Origin: JBLHZY01 sp047631555
Lineage (GTDB): Bacteria; Pseudomonadota; Alphaproteobacteria; Rhodobacterales; Rhodobacteraceae
Direction: 5' to 3'
Length of the DNA: 64,000 nucleotides
Assembly (NCBI GenBank): GCA_047631555.1
Contig: JBLHZY010000001.1
Span: 682,001-746,000, forward strand
The translations under genes were made by a program, and so were the position numbers. The notes beneath the pieces are model-generated. The model was not told the origin of the DNA. It searched no databases and saw only the letters and a program-made list of their open reading frames with translations. Of this stretch, positions 55,742 to 64,000 are shown in pieces. Positions within the stretch are counted from its first letter, which is position 1. Every line of letters starts with the position of its first letter.

Positions 55742-58210
55742 ATGGCCCGCCTCTTTCGCATTCTGCTTCGCCTGTTTACTGGCGCGATCCTCATGGGGCT
55801 CGCCGCGATATTTCTGGTCTATTGGCTCGCTTCGCGCAGCTTGCCGGATTATTCGGGCGATCTAGATGTGACAGGCATCAGCGCACCGCTTGAGATCGTG
55901 CGCGATAACGCCTCTGTGCCGCATATTTTTGGCCAAACCGACGGCGATGTTTACTTTGGCCTCGGCTTTGCCCATGCCCAAGATCGCATGTGGCAGATGA
56001 TGCTCAATCGGCGCACGGCGCAGGGCAAACTCTCAGAAGTGTTCGGCGCGCGCAGCCTCAAAATTGATGAGCTGATGCGCCGTTTGGCGATCTATCCGGC
56101 GGCCCAAGCCTCGGTTGCCTCCCTCAAGCCGCAAACCCGCGCCGCCCTTGAGGCCTATTCCGCAGGCGTCAACGCATGGCTGCAAGAGGTCAACGCCGGC
56201 GCGCGCGGGCGCGGTGCGCCAGAGTTTTTCCTCTTCTCCAACGAGATCATGCCTTGGTCGCCCGCCGATAGCCTTGCCATGCTCAAACTCATGGCGCTGC
56301 AATCCTCAACTCATGCGGAATTCGAGGTGCTGCGCGCGCAAGTCTCGCTCGCTTTGCCCGATGCGCGCGTGCGCGATATCCTGCCCGATGTGCCCGGAAC
56401 CGGGGTCGCTGCCCTGCCCGCCTATGCAAGCCTCTTTCCCTCTGCACAGCGCTTTGCCGAGGCCGCGCCCGAAACCTATGATCCGCTAAGCCCGGTGCGC
56501 AGCGCGCCCTTTGGCGGCGCCTCCAACGCTTGGGCCGCAGCACCCTCGCGCTCTGCGACAGGTTCAACCCTGCTGGCCAATGATCCCCATATGCCTTTCA
56601 GCGCGCCGGGCGTTTGGTATCTTGCCCGCCTTGAACTGGCTTCTGGCGGGGTGATTGGCGCGACCATGCCGGGCATTCCAGTTGTCATGACCGGCCGCTC
56701 GGAAGGCTTTGGCTGGGGCCTGACGACGGCCTATCTGGATGATCAGGACGTCTATATCGAGAAGGTCAATCCAGACGCGCCGCTCGAGGTTCTGACCCCC
56801 GAGGGCTTTAAGCCCTTGAAAACGCGTCAATCCATCATCCGTATCAAAGACGCACAACCCAAGACCATCGATCTGATGTGGAGCGAAAACGGCCCGATCA
56901 TTCCCGGCGATCAGTTCCATCTCTCGGCCATAACGCCCCCCGGTTATATTGCTTCGCTCGCGTGGACGGCGCTTTCCGAACAAGACACAACCATGGACGG
57001 CGTCTTTGATATGATGCATGCGAAATCCGTCTCGGAAGGGATCGCAGCGGGGCGCTCTGTGATTGCCCCTGCGCTCAATATGACGCTCACCGATGCAGGC
57101 GCCATTGCGATGCAGATGGTTGGCCAAATCCCGCGCCGCGACGCCAAAAACCAAAGCCAAGGGCGCATGCCCGTTCCCGGCTGGATCAAAGAAAACCGCT
57201 GGGATGGGCGCATGGGATATGGTGCCAACCCCTCGTTTTCCGTGCCAGAGGGCGGGATTTTAGGTAATACAAACAACAAGATGATCGATCGCCCCTTTCC
57301 GCTTCATATCTCTTACGTTTGGGGCGATACCGAGCGCGTCAAACGCTGGCAGCGCCTGATGCAAAGCCGCGAAGTCCATACCCGCGAAAGCTTCATCGAG
57401 GCCCAGCTTGATACGGTCTCGCCAGCGGCGCGCAGCCTTTTGCCCCTGATCGCGGCCGAGCTATGGTTTACTGGCGAGGCCGCGCCCGAAGGCACGCCCG
57501 AGCGCCAACGCCAACGCGCGCTTGCCCTATTGGCCGAATGGAACGGCGAGATGTCCGAACATCTGCCCGAGCCGCTGATTTATTCGGCTTGGGTGCGCGC
57601 GCTGCAAGATCGCCTGATCCGCGATGAGCTTGGCCCGCTGTCGCACCGTTTCACCCATGTAGAACCGCTGTTTATCGAGCGGGTGTATCGCGATATTGGC
57701 GGGGCCTCTGTTTGGTGTGATGTGCTGCAATCGGCGGCCAAGGAAAGCTGCGCGGATATCGCGCGCATCGCGCTGGATGAGGCGCTTTTGTGGATCGCAG
57801 AGCATCACGGCGGCGCGCTTGAAAGCCTACGCTGGGGCGATGCGCATGAAGCAACCCATGATCACGCCGTGCTTGGCAATGTGCCGGTGCTGCGCTGGTT
57901 TGTGAACATCCGCCAGAGCACATCGGGGGGCGACAACACCCTGATGCGCGGCGTGACCAAGGGCAGCGATCCGATGCCGTTTTTGAATGTGCATGGCGCG
58001 GGCTATCGCGGCGTTTATGATTTCGCCGATCCGGATTCGTCTGTTTTCGTGACCTCGACCGGGCAATCCGGGCATTTCCTCAGCCGTCATTATGATGATC
58101 TGGGCGAGCTGTGGCGGCGCGGCGAATATGTGCCGATGTCGCTTGATCCGGCCTTGGCGCGCGCAGCAGCCGTTGGGATCACCACGCTGCATCCGGTTGC
58201 GGCGCAATAG
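55742..58210 (+). CDS. Penicillin acylase-family (Ntn) hydrolase
   Basis: This 822-residue protein has an N-terminal hydrophobic segment (about residues 8-30, LLRLFTGAILMGLAAIFLVY) acting as anchor or signal. The alpha-chain includes VPHIFGQTDGDVYFGLGFAHAQDRMWQM. The predicted autocleavage site precedes Ser261 in PFGGASNAWA, whose Ser becomes the catalytic N-terminal nucleophile of the beta-chain, as in penicillin and homoserine lactone acylases. Candidate substrates are beta-lactams, acyl-homoserine lactones or other amides. I use ATG 55742; the frame is open further upstream. No gene partner is evident. Confidence 0.88.
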   Translation: MARLFRILLRLFTGAILMGLAAIFLVYWLASRSLPDYSGDLDVTGISAPLEIVRDNASVPHIFGQTDGDVYFGLGFAHAQDRMWQMMLNRRTAQGKLSEVFGARSLKIDELMRRLAIYPAAQASVASLKPQTRAALEAYSAGVNAWLQEVNAGARGRGAPEFFLFSNEIMPWSPADSLAMLKLMALQSSTHAEFEVLRAQVSLALPDARVRDILPDVPGTGVAALPAYASLFPSAQRFAEAAPETYDPLSPVRSAPFGGASNAWAAAPSRSATGSTLLANDPHMPFSAPGVWYLARLELASGGVIGATMPGIPVVMTGRSEGFGWGLTTAYLDDQDVYIEKVNPDAPLEVLTPEGFKPLKTRQSIIRIKDAQPKTIDLMWSENGPIIPGDQFHLSAITPPGYIASLAWTALSEQDTTMDGVFDMMHAKSVSEGIAAGRSVIAPALNMTLTDAGAIAMQMVGQIPRRDAKNQSQGRMPVPGWIKENRWDGRMGYGANPSFSVPEGGILGNTNNKMIDRPFPLHISYVWGDTERVKRWQRLMQSREVHTRESFIEAQLDTVSPAARSLLPLIAAELWFTGEAAPEGTPERQRQRALALLAEWNGEMSEHLPEPLIYSAWVRALQDRLIRDELGPLSHRFTHVEPLFIERVYRDIGGASVWCDVLQSAAKESCADIARIALDEALLWIAEHHGGALESLRWGDAHEATHDHAVLGNVPVLRWFVNIRQSTSGGDNTLMRGVTKGSDPMPFLNVHGAGYRGVYDFADPDSSVFVTSTGQSGHFLSRHYDDLGELWRRGEYVPMSLDPALARAAAVGITTLHPVAAQ

Positions 58211-58396
58211 GCGCGCCTTGAGAGAGGCTGGCGTTTGTTGAACGCGTTATCCAGTGAGTATTTGGGCCAAGAAAAAGTCTGGGCGCAGGGATTGTATTGA
58301 GCTTTGTTGGGCTGGGTTGAATGGCTGAAAAGCGGCGCGAAATGATCTTGCGGCGCGTTGCTGACAAGGCGGGCGTGGTGCCCTAGCCTGCGCGGA

Positions 58397-59671
58397 TCAC
58401 AGCTCGCGGTAGCGTTTTTCCTCGCGCGCGGTCCAGAGCACATTGATGTGATAGCCGTCTTCTTCAACCGTCTCGCTGGTGATCAGATCTTCTTCAAACA
58501 GCCATGCGCGTTTGCGCCCCTCTGAAAAGGGCAGCACCAGTTCGCGGGCGGTTTTTTCCTCGTCAAAAGCGGCAGAAATCCCATCGAGAAACGCCTCCAT
58601 GCCTTGGCCTGTGAGGGAGGAAATCGCATAGGTGCCCTCGGTGCGTTCGGCCGCGGTGATCAGGGCCTCTTGCTCGGCCTCCTCGACCAGATCGATCTTG
58701 TTCCAGACCTCCATGCGCTTGATCTCCGGGTCAACGCCCAGATCGCGCAGAATGGTCTCAACATCGCGGGCCTGTTCGCGCGATTGCTCATGGCTGATGT
58801 CGCGCACGTGGATGATCAGATCGGCGCCGAGCACCTCTTCCAATGTCGCGCGAAACGAGGCGACCAATTGGGTCGGCAGTTCAGAGATAAACCCCACCGT
58901 ATCCGACAGAATAATCTCGCGCCCGGAGGGCAGCACCAGCCCGCGCATGGTTGGATCAAGCGTGGCAAAGAGCATGTCTTTGGCCATCACATCCGCGCCG
59001 GTAATTTTGTTAAACAGGGTCGATTTGCCAGCATTGGTATAGCCGACGAGCGCGACCACAGGGAACGGCACTTTGGCGCGCGCGGCGCGGTGCAATTCGC
59101 GGGTTTTCACCACTTTGGCAAGCTGTTTGCGCAGCCGATTGATTTGATCATCAATGGCGCGTCTATCAGCCTCGATCTGGGTCTCGCCGGGGCCGCCAAC
59201 AAAACCAAGCCCGCCGCGTTGGCGCTCAAGGTGGGTCCAGGCGCGCACAAGCCGGGTGCGTTGATAGGAAAGCGCGGCCATTTCGACCTGAAGAACGCCT
59301 TCTCGGGTGCGGGCGCGATCCGAGAAAATCTCAAGGATCAGCCCGGTGCGATCCAGCAGTTTGACGCCCCATTCTTTTTCAAGGTTGCGCTGCTGCACCG
59401 GCGAGACATGCCCATCAACAAGCACCAGCTCGGCTTCGGCCTCCTGAAGGCGGGTCTTGATCTCGGCGATCTTGCCTTTGCCAAAAAGCATGCCTGCATT
59501 GAGCTTGGGCAAGCGCACGACTTCGGCGCCAACCACCTCCAAATGCGGCAGGGCGTCGGCCAAAGCGATGGCCTCTTCAAGCGCCGGCCCAGAGGCGCGA
59601 CGAATGCGTTCGGATGTCAATTCGGGATGCAATACCCAGGCGCGCGTGTCGCGAACCTCAGTCTCTTCCAC
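58397..59671 (-). CDS. hflX: GTPase HflX
   Basis: This 424-residue ribosome-associated GTPase has the glycine-rich N-terminal HflX domain (LNAGMLFGKGKIAEI; GPGETQIEADRR) and a G domain with VALVGYTNAGKSTLFN (G1), LSDTVGFISELP (G3) and NKID (G4). HflX splits stalled ribosomes under stress. A GTG start at 59671 lies two bases after the hfq stop, the usual hfq-hflX arrangement. Confidence 0.94.
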   Translation of the reverse strand: MEETEVRDTRAWVLHPELTSERIRRASGPALEEAIALADALPHLEVVGAEVVRLPKLNAGMLFGKGKIAEIKTRLQEAEAELVLVDGHVSPVQQRNLEKEWGVKLLDRTGLILEIFSDRARTREGVLQVEMAALSYQRTRLVRAWTHLERQRGGLGFVGGPGETQIEADRRAIDDQINRLRKQLAKVVKTRELHRAARAKVPFPVVALVGYTNAGKSTLFNKITGADVMAKDMLFATLDPTMRGLVLPSGREIILSDTVGFISELPTQLVASFRATLEEVLGADLIIHVRDISHEQSREQARDVETILRDLGVDPEIKRMEVWNKIDLVEEAEQEALITAAERTEGTYAISSLTGQGMEAFLDGISAAFDEEKTARELVLPFSEGRKRAWLFEEDLITSETVEEDGYHINVLWTAREEKRYREL

Positions 59672-59673
59672 GG

Positions 59674-59907
59674 CTATTCTTCGCCGTCGTAAAGGCTGAT
59701 CGGCTGGGATGGCATGATCGTTGAAATCGCGTGTTTGTAGACCAATTGCGATTGGCCATCACGGCGCAACAACACGCAAAAGTTATCAAACCAAGTGATA
59801 ACGCCCTGAAGCTTCACACCATTGATGAGGAAAATTGTTACCGGAACCTTCGTTTTGCGAACGTGGTTCAGAAATGCATCCTGCAAATTCTGTTTATCAC
59901 CAGCCAT
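59674..59907 (-). CDS. hfq: RNA chaperone Hfq
   Basis: This 77-residue Sm-like protein contains both Sm motifs: [20 protein letters not shown] with [14 protein letters not shown], and [13 protein letters not shown] (the conserved YKHA). It forms a hexamer that pairs small RNAs with mRNAs. It lacks the long C-terminal tail of E. coli Hfq, normal for Alphaproteobacteria. Co-transcribed with hflX; trkH lies 165 bases upstream. Confidence 0.97.
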   Translation of the reverse strand: MAGDKQNLQDAFLNHVRKTKVPVTIFLINGVKLQGVITWFDNFCVLLRRDGQSQLVYKHAISTIMPSQPISLYDGEE

Positions 59908-60072
59908 TTTATGTGCCTTTTTCTTGCGCTTTTTATGCGATCTGCCTCTCGGCGGCAGGGATTACGTCTAGGTAAACGCATTATGGCGCGCGGCGCGGGA
60001 AGTTTCCAGAGTAAATGCGTCTCGGCGCCGATTATGCCGCAGATGCATACAATCTATGCGTGTTTTGCGCAG

Positions 60073-61599
60073 CTATTGGCGCCAGAAGGCCGGATTGAGA
60101 AAGGCAATGATCACCAGCATCTCAAGGCGGCCCAAAACCATCGTCGCGGCCAATATCATCTTGGCGCCATCATGCAGCGCGCCATAAGAAATCGGCGCAT
60201 CCGAAGCCAGATTGGCCAAGGGTCCGGTCGTTGATAGCGCCGCAATGGACAGCACGGCTGCCTGCTCGAAGCTTGTCCCCAACAGCGCAAGCGCCGCCAT
60301 GACCCCAGCCAAAGACAGCGCGAAAAGCATAAAGAAAATCCAAGCGACATAGGCCCCTTGGCGACGCATCCGGCGCGCGGATGCGCCCGAACCGCCCACC
60401 GAAGAGGGATGCACGAGCTTCTCCAATTCGCGCTCGCCGTGGCGATAAAGCGCATAGACCCGCAGCAGCTTGACCCCGCCCGCTGTCGTCGCCACGCCAC
60501 CGCCAAAGATCGCCAGCCCAAGCAGCAACAGCCCCGGCGTTTGCAGGCCAGACCAAAGCCGCACCTCGCCCCAAGCCGCGCTTTCAAATCCAGCCGTCGT
60601 CAGGAAGGACATCACCATAAACACCCCGCCCAAAAGCGCGCGCGCAGCGCCCGCGATGTCTTGCTGCTCGGCCAATTCATAAGCCCCAAACCAATGGCGC
60701 AAAAACAGCAGGATCGGCAAGCCAATCACCAGCGCAAGCCCAAGGCGAAACTCGGGATCGCTGAGCAAAGCATTGCGCCCATCCACGCCGCTATCGGAGG
60801 TAAAGGTCTGACGCGACAGGGCAAACACCAGGAACATACAAATAAGCGCCTCGCCCACATAGCCCGAGCCTGCCCCCTCGCCGTGCAGCCCGCCGACGGG
60901 CGAAATTCCCGAGGTCGCCATGGTGCTCATCGCATGATTGAGCGCCACAAAAGCCGTATCGCCAAGCACCAAAAGCGCGATCCAAAGAACCAGCGTCAGC
61001 CCGGCATAGATCGGAAACAACTTGCCCGCATAGCGCGTCAAACGTTCCGAGGCATCGGCAACCTTATGGATCGGCGTGGGCACAGAGGCGCCGCGCCCAA
61101 TCCCGCTTGAGGCCAGCACTTCAAAGCCGCCAAGGCTGAGCGGCGCCATGATCGCAATCGCCGTCACCCAAGCCAAAAACCCGCCCATCCAGCCAACCAA
61201 AGCCCGCCAAAGATGAACCGTATGGGTCAGGCGCTCAGGATCATCAAACAGGGTCGCGCCCGTGGTTGTGATCGCCGAGACCATCTCAAAATAGGCGTTT
61301 AAAAACGAGGTGTTACCAACGGCCTCATGAAAGGGAATGGCCAGCAAAACCGGCAGCAATGTATAGGCCACCACCAGCGTGATCAGATGCGAGCGCGCTT
61401 GGCGGCGAACCTGATACCCGGCCGTCGCAATGCCGCCAAACCCGGCCAGGATCAGCAGGATCAGCGCCGAATAAAAGAACGCCCGCATGGAGACAAAATC
61501 CATCGTGGCCGCGCCATGCGCTGCGGGCAAAAGCATCGCAATCGCCGAGATTCCCATCAAGATAATGATGAGTGGCAATTGGAGTAGGCGCGCCATCAT
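60073..61599 (-). CDS. trkH: Trk potassium uptake channel TrkH
   Basis: This 508-residue membrane protein has the repeated M1-P-M2 potassium-channel-like architecture, with selectivity-loop glycines in SAITTTGATLF, MATSGISPVGG and LTTAGFESAAWG. It is the membrane pore of the Trk system. It overlaps trkA by one base (ATG 61599), so the regulatory and channel subunits are coupled. Confidence 0.93.
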   Translation of the reverse strand: MMARLLQLPLIIILMGISAIAMLLPAAHGAATMDFVSMRAFFYSALILLILAGFGGIATAGYQVRRQARSHLITLVVAYTLLPVLLAIPFHEAVGNTSFLNAYFEMVSAITTTGATLFDDPERLTHTVHLWRALVGWMGGFLAWVTAIAIMAPLSLGGFEVLASSGIGRGASVPTPIHKVADASERLTRYAGKLFPIYAGLTLVLWIALLVLGDTAFVALNHAMSTMATSGISPVGGLHGEGAGSGYVGEALICMFLVFALSRQTFTSDSGVDGRNALLSDPEFRLGLALVIGLPILLFLRHWFGAYELAEQQDIAGAARALLGGVFMVMSFLTTAGFESAAWGEVRLWSGLQTPGLLLLGLAIFGGGVATTAGGVKLLRVYALYRHGERELEKLVHPSSVGGSGASARRMRRQGAYVAWIFFMLFALSLAGVMAALALLGTSFEQAAVLSIAALSTTGPLANLASDAPISYGALHDGAKMILAATMVLGRLEMLVIIAFLNPAFWRQ

Positions 61600-62975
61600 C
61601 AGAAGAAATCGATGGAGACCTGCAACAGCCGCTCCACCTCTGGGACATCATGCGCCATGGCAAAGATCGCGATCACATCGCCCTCTTCGATCTTCGTCTC
61701 GCCCGTCGGTTTGATCACCTCGCCGCCCTTCATGATCGCGCCAATAAGCACGCCCTCGGGGAACTCAATATCGCGAATGCTGCGCCCGGAAATCGGCGAG
61801 GTCGAAAGCACCTGCGCTTCGATCACCTCGGCCTCTGCATCGCCAACCGAGTAAACCCCGCGCACCCGGCCATGGCGAATATGGCGCAGGATCGAGGACA
61901 CGGTCGTTGCGCGCGTATTGATATAGGCGTCGATATTAAGCGCGCCAAGCAGCGGCACCAATGTCGGATCATTGACCAAGCAAATCGCCATCGGGCAGCC
62001 CGCCGCCTTGGCCCGTACGGCCGTCAGAATATTGGTTTTATCGTCGTCCGTGACCGCAAGGATCGCATCCGCCCGATCAATGCCCGCCTCAGCCAGAAGC
62101 TCGGAATTGAGCCCATCCCCATGCAGCACAATCGTGCGTTCAAGCGTATCGGCGGCCCGTTCGGCGACCTCGCGATCCTTCTCGATGATCTTGGCGCGCA
62201 CCCGGACGGTCTGGCCTTCAAGCGCGCGCGCCACACCAAGCCCAACATTGCCGCCCCCAACAATCACAACACGCTCTTGTTTGCGCGATTTCTTCCCGAA
62301 GATTTCGAGCATCCGCTTGAGATCATCCGTGTGGCAAAACGTATAAATCTGATCGCCGGGAAAGAGCTGATCGCCGGGCTCTGGCGCAAAAAGTTTGCCC
62401 TTGCGCCGGATGCCAACAACAATCGCGCGCAGGGTTGAAAAGAGGTCCGTCAGCTGGCGCAGCGGCGTGTTGATCACCGGGCAATCGGCATCAAGCGAGA
62501 TACCCACAAGCTGGGCCTGCCCATCAAGAAAGCTTTGCGTGTCAAAGGCGGCAGGCGCGGCAAGGCGGCGCAAAGCGGCCTCGGCAACTTCGCGCTCGGG
62601 CGAAATAACAACATCAATCGGCATGTGATCGCGCCGGTAAAGATCGGAGTAAATCGCCGTTAGATAACTTTGGCTGCGCAGGCGCGCGATCTTGCGCGGC
62701 ACCGAAAAGACCGAATGCGCGACCTGACAGGTCACCATATTGACCTCATCCGAATAGGTCGCAGCGATCACCATATCCGCGTCGCGCGCGCCCGCCCGGT
62801 CCAAAACATCCGGATAGGAGGCAAAGCCAGAAACGCCTTGGACATCAAGCGTATCCGTGGCGCGGCGCACCAATTCGGGATTGTTATCAACGACCGTCAC
62901 ATCGTTTTTCTCGCCCGAAAGATGGCGCGCGATTTGCCAGCCGACTTGGCCCGCGCCGCAAATGATGACCTTCAT
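61599..62975 (-). CDS. trkA: Trk potassium uptake regulatory subunit TrkA
   Basis: This 458-residue cytoplasmic protein has two RCK modules, each with an NAD-binding motif (VIICGAGQVGWQIARHLSG at the start; VVIVGGGNVGLGVARALEG at about 231-249) followed by a TrkA-C domain. It gates TrkH. GAGGTGAAG precedes the ATG at 62975. The order ntrX-trkA-trkH-hfq-hflX is characteristic of Rhodobacterales relatives. Confidence 0.95.
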   Translation of the reverse strand: MKVIICGAGQVGWQIARHLSGEKNDVTVVDNNPELVRRATDTLDVQGVSGFASYPDVLDRAGARDADMVIAATYSDEVNMVTCQVAHSVFSVPRKIARLRSQSYLTAIYSDLYRRDHMPIDVVISPEREVAEAALRRLAAPAAFDTQSFLDGQAQLVGISLDADCPVINTPLRQLTDLFSTLRAIVVGIRRKGKLFAPEPGDQLFPGDQIYTFCHTDDLKRMLEIFGKKSRKQERVVIVGGGNVGLGVARALEGQTVRVRAKIIEKDREVAERAADTLERTIVLHGDGLNSELLAEAGIDRADAILAVTDDDKTNILTAVRAKAAGCPMAICLVNDPTLVPLLGALNIDAYINTRATTVSSILRHIRHGRVRGVYSVGDAEAEVIEAQVLSTSPISGRSIRDIEFPEGVLIGAIMKGGEVIKPTGETKIEEGDVIAIFAMAHDVPEVERLLQVSIDFF

Positions 62976-63097
62976 GTCTTCACCTCATTTAGGGACCAAA
63001 CGCATTCGATATGGCCAGGGATTGGCATGGCAGAGGACGCTTGGCACGTCAATTCTTAGGAGGGCGCGCCGGAATATTGGGGCGCGCCTGCCGGGGC

Positions 63098-63135
63098 GTC
63101 GGAGCCTCCGGCGGGGATATTTAAGCAACTATGAA
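63098..63135 (+). repeat. Dispersed intergenic repeat, copy 5 (overlaps the ntrX stop)
   Basis: The plus strand reads GGAGCCTCCGGCGGGGATAT at 63101-63120, then TTAAGCAACTATGAA. The final CTATGA supplies the reverse-strand TAG stop of ntrX, so this copy may have been inserted at, or have redefined, the end of that gene. It lies between ntrX and trkA. Confidence 0.8.
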
Positions 63136-64000
63136 GCTGGCTCTTCTTCAACATAAGCGACCCGCCCGCCCGATTTATTGGCTGTCACCACGCCCAAGGA
63201 TTTGAGTTTGCGGTGCAAGGCCGAGCGCTCCATGCCGACAAAGGTTGCGGTGCGTGAGATATTACCGCCAAAGCGATTGATCTGGGTGAGCAGGTATTCG
63301 CGCTCAAACAATTCACGCGCTTCGCGCAGCGGCAGCGAGGCCATGGCGCCAGAGAGGACGACTTTGCCCTCTTCGCTTGGCATCTCTTCGGATTGCGGCA
63401 GATCGGCAGCGCTGATCTCATCGCCGCCATCGCCAAGGATCAGCACCCGCTCAATCACATTGCGCAACTGGCGCAGATTGCCGGGCCAATGCATCGTTTG
63501 CAGCAAAGCGATGGCATCAGCACTGAGGGCGCGCGCGGGCAGGCCTTGGGTCTCGTTGAAATGGCGAATAAAGGCCTCGGCCAGTTCGGGGATATCCTCA
63601 AGCCGGTCTTGCAAGGAGGGCACTTCGATCGGCACAACATTGAGGCGGTGATAAAGCTCTTCGCGGAAATTTCCCGCTTCAATTTCGACTTGTAGGGCTT
63701 TGTTTGTGCTGGAAATAAAGCGGATATCAACGCGGATATTGTCGCGCCCGCCAACGCGAGTAAATTGCTGATCGACCAGCACGCGCAGGATTTTTGATTG
63801 GGTGCCAAGGGGCATATCGGCGACTTCATCAAAGAACAGGATGCCATTGTTGGCTTGTTCCAGCAGGCCCGGCTCGATCCCGCGCTCGGCCGTTTCGCGC
63901 CCGAACAGAACCTCTTCCATCCGATCCGGCGCAATCGAGGCGGAATTCACCACGACAAAGGGCCCGTCCGCGCGATTTGATTGCGCATGAATATAGCGCG
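63129..64000 (-). CDS. ntrX: Nitrogen regulation response regulator NtrX, C-terminal part
   Basis: The frame is open to the right window edge and gives about 290 C-terminal residues: the rest of an AAA+ domain (GILFFDEVADMPLGTQSKIL as Walker B; RVDIRFISSTNK; RLNVVPIEVPSLQDR; WPGNLRQLRNVIERV) and a Fis-type DNA-binding motif (GGNISRTATFVGMERSALHR). The ATFVGMERSALHRKLKSLGV ending and the downstream trkA identify NtrX, partner of the sensor NtrY, rather than NtrC. The receiver domain lies outside the window. The stop falls inside a dispersed repeat copy. Confidence 0.92.
   Translation of the reverse strand, partial: RYIHAQSNRADGPFVVVNSASIAPDRMEEVLFGRETAERGIEPGLLEQANNGILFFDEVADMPLGTQSKILRVLVDQQFTRVGGRDNIRVDIRFISSTNKALQVEIEAGNFREELYHRLNVVPIEVPSLQDRLEDIPELAEAFIRHFNETQGLPARALSADAIALLQTMHWPGNLRQLRNVIERVLILGDGGDEISAADLPQSEEMPSEEGKVVLSGAMASLPLREARELFEREYLLTQINRFGGNISRTATFVGMERSALHRKLKSLGVVTANKSGGRVAYVEEEPAS

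Overview
The window is bacterial chromosomal DNA, GC-rich (many GCGC runs) and densely coding. It fits an alphaproteobacterium of the order Rhodobacterales (Roseobacter type). Support comes from the gene order ntrX-trkA-trkH-hfq-hflX, a pstSCAB-phoUB cluster with the alphaproteobacterial long form of PstA, a zinc-independent type of HemB, a GAAC-N7-GAAC LexA-type box, RTX proteins ending in a Hint domain, and a short dispersed intergenic repeat with core GCCTCCGGCGGGGATATTT. This is inference from gene content; no rRNA, tRNA, insertion sequence, prophage or CRISPR array was seen.

Layout. 1-2066: molybdate uptake modABC (modA cut by the left edge). 2823-9564: two paralogous secreted RTX/Hint proteins of 1468 and 598 residues. 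9599-16008 (minus): a branched-chain-amino-acid-type ABC transporter (substrate-binding protein, livG, livF, livH, livM), interrupted by an unknown secreted 125-residue protein and ending in a MocA/MobA-like nucleotidyltransferase. 16213-21995: a GlxA-type AraC regulator, class II DAHP synthase, a PAS-domain protein, then yicC-gmk-gamma carbonic anhydrase. 22136-30027: the phosphate regulon (phoR, a Pho box, pstS, pstC, pstA, pstB, phoU, phoB). 30355-33128: ureide catabolism (allE, allA and a puuE-uraD fusion). 33689-34723: a LuxR-type regulator with an altered ligand pocket, followed by a palindrome, a nine-residue Trp-Trp mini-ORF and a strongly folded non-coding stretch. 34993-36722: tsf and rpsB. 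37385-39195: pseudouridine degradation psuK-psuG. 39292-41375: DUF502 membrane protein, a small secreted protein, 3-hydroxybutyrate dehydrogenase. 41549-43710: a predicted small RNA divergent from a peptide-type solute-binding protein and a 45-residue lipoprotein. 43966-46174: XRE-cupin regulator divergent from an acyl/aryl-CoA ligase. 46171-52245: a small membrane protein with a LexA-type box upstream, a FrnE-like DsbA protein, an MFS exporter and mfd. 52258-58210: an integral membrane protein, hemB, a SYLF lipoprotein, a 3-hydroxyisobutyrate-dehydrogenase-family protein and a penicillin acylase-family protein. 58397-64000 (minus): ntrX (cut by the right edge), trkA, trkH, hfq, hflX.

How the genes work together. 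Most blocks are nutrient acquisition or salvage: molybdate, phosphate, amino acids or amides, purine-ring nitrogen, pseudouridine, peptides and potassium. Each sits with its regulator or sensor where one is present (PhoR/PhoB, NtrX, GlxA-type, XRE-cupin). Operon spacing is tight, with repeated ATGA or TAATG start/stop overlaps (modAB, mocA-livM, livM-livH, gmk-gammaCA, pstC-pstA, phoU-phoB, psuK-psuG, trkA-trkH).

Most worth following up: the predicted small RNA at 41549-41626 with complete promoter and terminator; the palindrome, mini-ORF and multi-hairpin region downstream of the LuxR-type gene; the five-copy intergenic repeat; and a LexA-type box upstream of an uncharacterised single-span membrane protein.
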